NCBI GenBank assembly: GCA_947631075.1
Contig: CANRJU010000093.1
Span: forward strand, 1-8,824
Source: an uncultured Lachnospiraceae bacterium
GTDB lineage: Bacteria; Bacillota; Clostridia; Lachnospirales; Lachnospiraceae
DNA: 8,824 nucleotides
Reading direction: 5' to 3'
Shown here: one piece after another, positions 7,433-8,824 of the stretch
How the letters are laid out: the number at the start of each line of letters is the position of its first letter
Position numbering within the stretch: the first letter of the stretch is position 1
Program-made: the position numbers and the translations under genes
Notes under the pieces: model-generated
What the model was told of the DNA's origin: nothing
Seen by the model: the letters and a program-made list of their open reading frames with translations, nothing else
The model's database searches: none

Positions 7433-8326
7433 TTACACATCATAAGTTTTATCAATCGCCTTAAGCTCGCGGAAAGTATCTATCTCGACAATGTCGCTTT
7501 CCTTACATTCGCGTGGCTCGACGGCGTAATGCTCCTTTTTATACACGAGCGGGACCTGCTCCCAATATCGCTCCTTGCCGCCGGGAGAAGCGTAGACATC
7601 GGCTATATCCTGAGAGAGACGGTGACCGTCAGCTTCATTCCAGTATGAAATACCCATCATCTGCCAGCAATTCGTGCCGCCTACGCGCTCGTCAACAATA
7701 ATCCCGTCCTTAACTGTAAAGCACCAGTCGTCGGTGCGATCTTTTTTGACGCCGAGAAAGTTTGAAGTGTAGTGATATTTCTTGATTATATCAGGGTTAG
7801 ACAGCAGCAAATCCGCCTCGAAAACGTAGGCGTTTGAAAGCATATACCGAGCGACCAAAGCAGAGCTTATGTTATTCGCCTCATTATATGCGGGATTTTC
7901 AAGGAAGCGGATCATCGGGTATTTGTAGAGAAGCTGATCAAACTGCTCTGCCAAATATCCGCGAACAATGTAAATCTCGTTGATTCCCGCACGCAAGCAG
8001 GCGTCGATGAGATGATCAATTATACGCACTCCGTGTACGCGTACTAGAGGCTTAGGGGTGTTGAAAGTTATAGGCACCATGCGCGAGCCGAATCCGGCGG
8101 CGATGAAAACCGCTCGCTTGACACGGTAAGGTTCTAACGCGTTGAGACCGGAGTTGGTGATACCGCCGTTTTCTATGTAACCGAGGTCGGTAAGTTCTTT
8201 CGAGACCTTGTTGATGGTGCCGAGAGAGTATCCGGTCTTTTCTTCGAGCTGCCGCTGTGTGAGCGATAGTCGCGATGTTGCAAGCAATTCTAAAATGTCA
8301 AACTGCTTGCGGGTGAGTTCCTGCAT
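7433..8326 (-). CDS. pntC: Winged-HTH + nucleotidyltransferase fusion; likely AEP cytidylyltransferase (PntC/LicC-like)
   Basis: This 297-residue fusion is the first gene of the operon. Residues 1-66 form a MarR-like winged helix: LTQRQLEEKTGYSLGTINK (22-40) reads as helix-turn-helix and the wing is near ENGGITNSG (52-60). Residues 70-297 form a LicC/PntC-type NTP transferase with AAGFGSR (76-82), PKPL (91-94), YNEANNISS (147-155), the metal-site EAD (170-172), DWCF (200-203) and a C-terminal EIDT (281-284). LicC activates phosphocholine and PntC activates AEP with CTP; the three following AEP genes favour CMP-AEP. ATG 8326 has AAAGGAC upstream. The HTH suggests that the enzyme also regulates, possibly its own operon, sensing AEP or CTP. 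Enzyme class is firm; substrate and regulation are inferred. Phosphocholine is the main alternative substrate. Confidence 0.88.
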   Translation of the reverse strand: MQELTRKQFDILELLATSRLSLTQRQLEEKTGYSLGTINKVSKELTDLGYIENGGITNSGLNALEPYRVKRAVFIAAGFGSRMVPITFNTPKPLVRVHGVRIIDHLIDACLRAGINEIYIVRGYLAEQFDQLLYKYPMIRFLENPAYNEANNISSALVARYMLSNAYVFEADLLLSNPDIIKKYHYTSNFLGVKKDRTDDWCFTVKDGIIVDERVGGTNCWQMMGISYWNEADGHRLSQDIADVYASPGGKERYWEQVPLVYKKEHYAVEPRECKESDIVEIDTFRELKAIDKTYDV

Positions 8327-8363
8327 TTTTGTCGTCCTTTCTTATTAGGTATTTGTTCAAAAT

Positions 8364-8435
8364 AATATATAGTTGTTTTAAAATCTTGCGGATTTAAAGA
8401 AGATTAAAACAAATTATCCGCAAATCAGCTGATTT
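8364..8435 (-). promoter_or_regulatory. Operon leader with two AAATC/GATTT palindromes (operator candidates) and weak promoter
   Basis: Upstream of the first gene lie two inverted repeats with the same half-site: AAATC-TTGCG-GATTT at 8381-8395 and the perfect 14-bp palindrome AAATC-AGCT-GATTT at 8422-8435. Their centres are 40.5 bp apart, close to four helical turns. A further 8-bp inverted repeat links them (TTGCGGAT 8386-8393 and ATCCGCAA 8416-8423). A minus-strand -10-like TATATT (8369-8364) lies downstream, and its expected -35 position would overlap the first palindrome; the -35 itself is poor. The arrangement fits a repressor operator, possibly bound by the winged HTH of the gene that follows. 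Confidence 0.45.
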
Positions 8436-8448
8436 TAGCGTAGGTATT

Positions 8449-8471
8449 GCCCACCGTTCAAAACGGAGGGC
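8449..8471. other. Strong hairpin of unknown function
   Basis: GCCC (8449-8452) pairs with GGGC (8468-8471) and CCGTT (8454-8458) with AACGG (8462-8466), with a single A-A mismatch (8453/8467) and a three-base loop. No T-run follows on either strand, so it is not a classic terminator. Compact imperfect hairpins like this occur near the ends of IS200/IS605-type elements, but no transposase or TnpB sequence is visible here. The function is unknown. Confidence 0.5.
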
Positions 8472-8499
8472 GTAACTCTAAGAAATTACATCTGCTATT

Positions 8500-8583
8500 T
8501 CATCCCAACCACCTTATCCACTCTCTATCTTCGCCGAGCTTTTTGACTGCTATGCCGGTGAAGACGCCCACAATCAGACGATT
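8500..8583 (-). pseudogene. Orphan C-terminal coding fragment of unknown gene
   Basis: On the minus strand, starting where the glf-like sequence loses homology, a frame reads RLIVGVFTGIAVKKLGEDRE then WIRWLG and a stop at 8500-8502. A short hydrophobic stretch followed by charged and tryptophan-rich residues looks like the cytoplasmic end of a membrane protein. There is no start codon or ribosome binding site of its own. It may be the tail of another gene joined to the glf start by a deletion. I do not recognise the family, and chance coding is possible. Confidence 0.3.
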
Positions 8584-8696
8584 CCGGCAATGTGAGAACG
8601 CTTGTCGATGACGAGGACGGATTTGCCTGCGGCATGAGCCTGCTGAGCGAAGGTGGCGCCGTATAAGCCGGAGCCGATGATTATATAGTTAAACAT
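8574..8696 (-). pseudogene. glf: Truncated N-terminus of UDP-galactopyranose mutase (glf)
   Basis: An ATG at 8696 preceded by AAGGAG (eight bases upstream) opens a 40-codon frame beginning MFNYIIIGSGLYGATFAQ. It carries the FAD-binding GSGLYG (8-13), the ribose-binding acidic residue in VLVIDKR (27-33), and SHIAG (34-38). This matches the start of UDP-galactopyranose mutase, which converts UDP-galactopyranose to UDP-galactofuranose for surface glycans. Full-length Glf has about 370 residues; here the match ends at about residue 38 and a stop follows at 8574-8576, so the protein cannot be functional. The intact ribosome binding site suggests recent loss. It points to a surface-polysaccharide locus as the original context. 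Confidence 0.8.
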
Positions 8697-8755
8697 TTGC
8701 ATTCTCCTTGTATAATAGAATTTGGTTAAAAAATGAGCCTATCTTCTAAAATAGG

Positions 8756-8789
8756 TGTATAATTATTCAACGAAAAGTTGTATAATTAT
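8756..8789. repeat. AT-rich inverted and direct repeat upstream of the glf remnant
   Basis: A 12-bp inverted repeat (8760-8771 with 8777-8788, one mismatch, loop of five) is overlaid by a direct repeat TGTATAATTAT at 8756-8766 and 8779-8789 (period 23). TGTATAAT also occurs at 8709-8716, giving three copies of a -10-like hexamer on the plus strand. On the minus strand a TATAAT lies at 8790-8785. No good -35 pairs with any of them at standard spacing. This may be the old glf promoter/operator region. From 8791 to the window end I see no gene that can be assigned. Confidence 0.4.
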
Positions 8790-8824
8790 AGTTATTAGAT
8801 AGAGGACGTCGTTCCCTCCTTGGA

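Noticed and set aside
7420..7455. Upstream start for PhnW adding 12 residues
   Set aside because: The extension lies within the end of the cytidylyltransferase gene. The ATG at 7419 has its own AGAGG and yields the family-typical N-terminus.
418..8326. Reading the operon as AEP catabolism
   Set aside because: PhnW and an AEP-type importer occur in catabolic operons, but there is no PhnX, PhnY/PhnA or C-P lyase gene, while PEP mutase and phosphonopyruvate decarboxylase are clear biosynthetic markers.
8377..8471. CRISPR-like or repeat array in the operon leader
   Set aside because: The palindromes differ in spacer and there is no regular repeat-spacer structure. They fit operator half-sites better.
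8795..8824. Minus-strand 3' end of an upstream gene at the window edge
   Set aside because: Two minus-strand frames are open over this short stretch (one ending at 8795, another running further left), neither shows a recognisable motif, and 30 bases are too few to decide.

Overview
The window most likely comes from a gut-type Clostridia/Firmicutes genome. The evidence is moderate GC, strong AGGAGG-like ribosome binding sites before nearly every gene, a Gram-positive-style lipoprotein signal peptide, and protein sequences of Firmicutes character. This is inference; no taxonomic marker gene is present.

The core (418-8326) is one tightly packed minus-strand operon of seven genes, read from right to left. 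First come four genes for making and activating 2-aminoethylphosphonate (AEP): a cytidylyltransferase with an N-terminal winged helix-turn-helix (PntC/LicC type, 7433-8326), AEP transaminase PhnW (6286-7419), PEP mutase with an N-terminal nucleotidyltransferase-like domain (4974-6272) and phosphonopyruvate decarboxylase (3841-4962). Together they predict PEP -> phosphonopyruvate -> phosphonoacetaldehyde -> AEP -> CMP-AEP. After an 84-nt gap with hairpins and a possible internal promoter comes a complete ABC importer: lipoprotein binding protein (2758-3756), ATPase (1991-2761) and a two-domain fused permease (418-1989). Context suggests it imports AEP or a related phosphonate.

The layout resembles the lic loci that decorate bacterial surfaces with phosphocholine (uptake + cytidylyltransferase), with AEP in place of choline and de novo synthesis added. 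No transferase that would attach AEP to a glycan or lipid, and no phosphonate-degrading enzyme, is in the window.

Both flanks carry gene debris. On the left (1-417) there are two 39-bp tandem repeats, a strong bidirectional terminator-like hairpin, and a frameshifted remnant of a Fic-like C-terminal winged helix. On the right (8327-8824) there are palindromes upstream of the operon that could be operators, a hairpin of unknown role, an orphan C-terminal coding fragment, and a truncated start of a UDP-galactopyranose mutase gene (glf) that still has its ribosome binding site. The flanks suggest that the operon sits in a rearranged surface-polysaccharide or accessory region.
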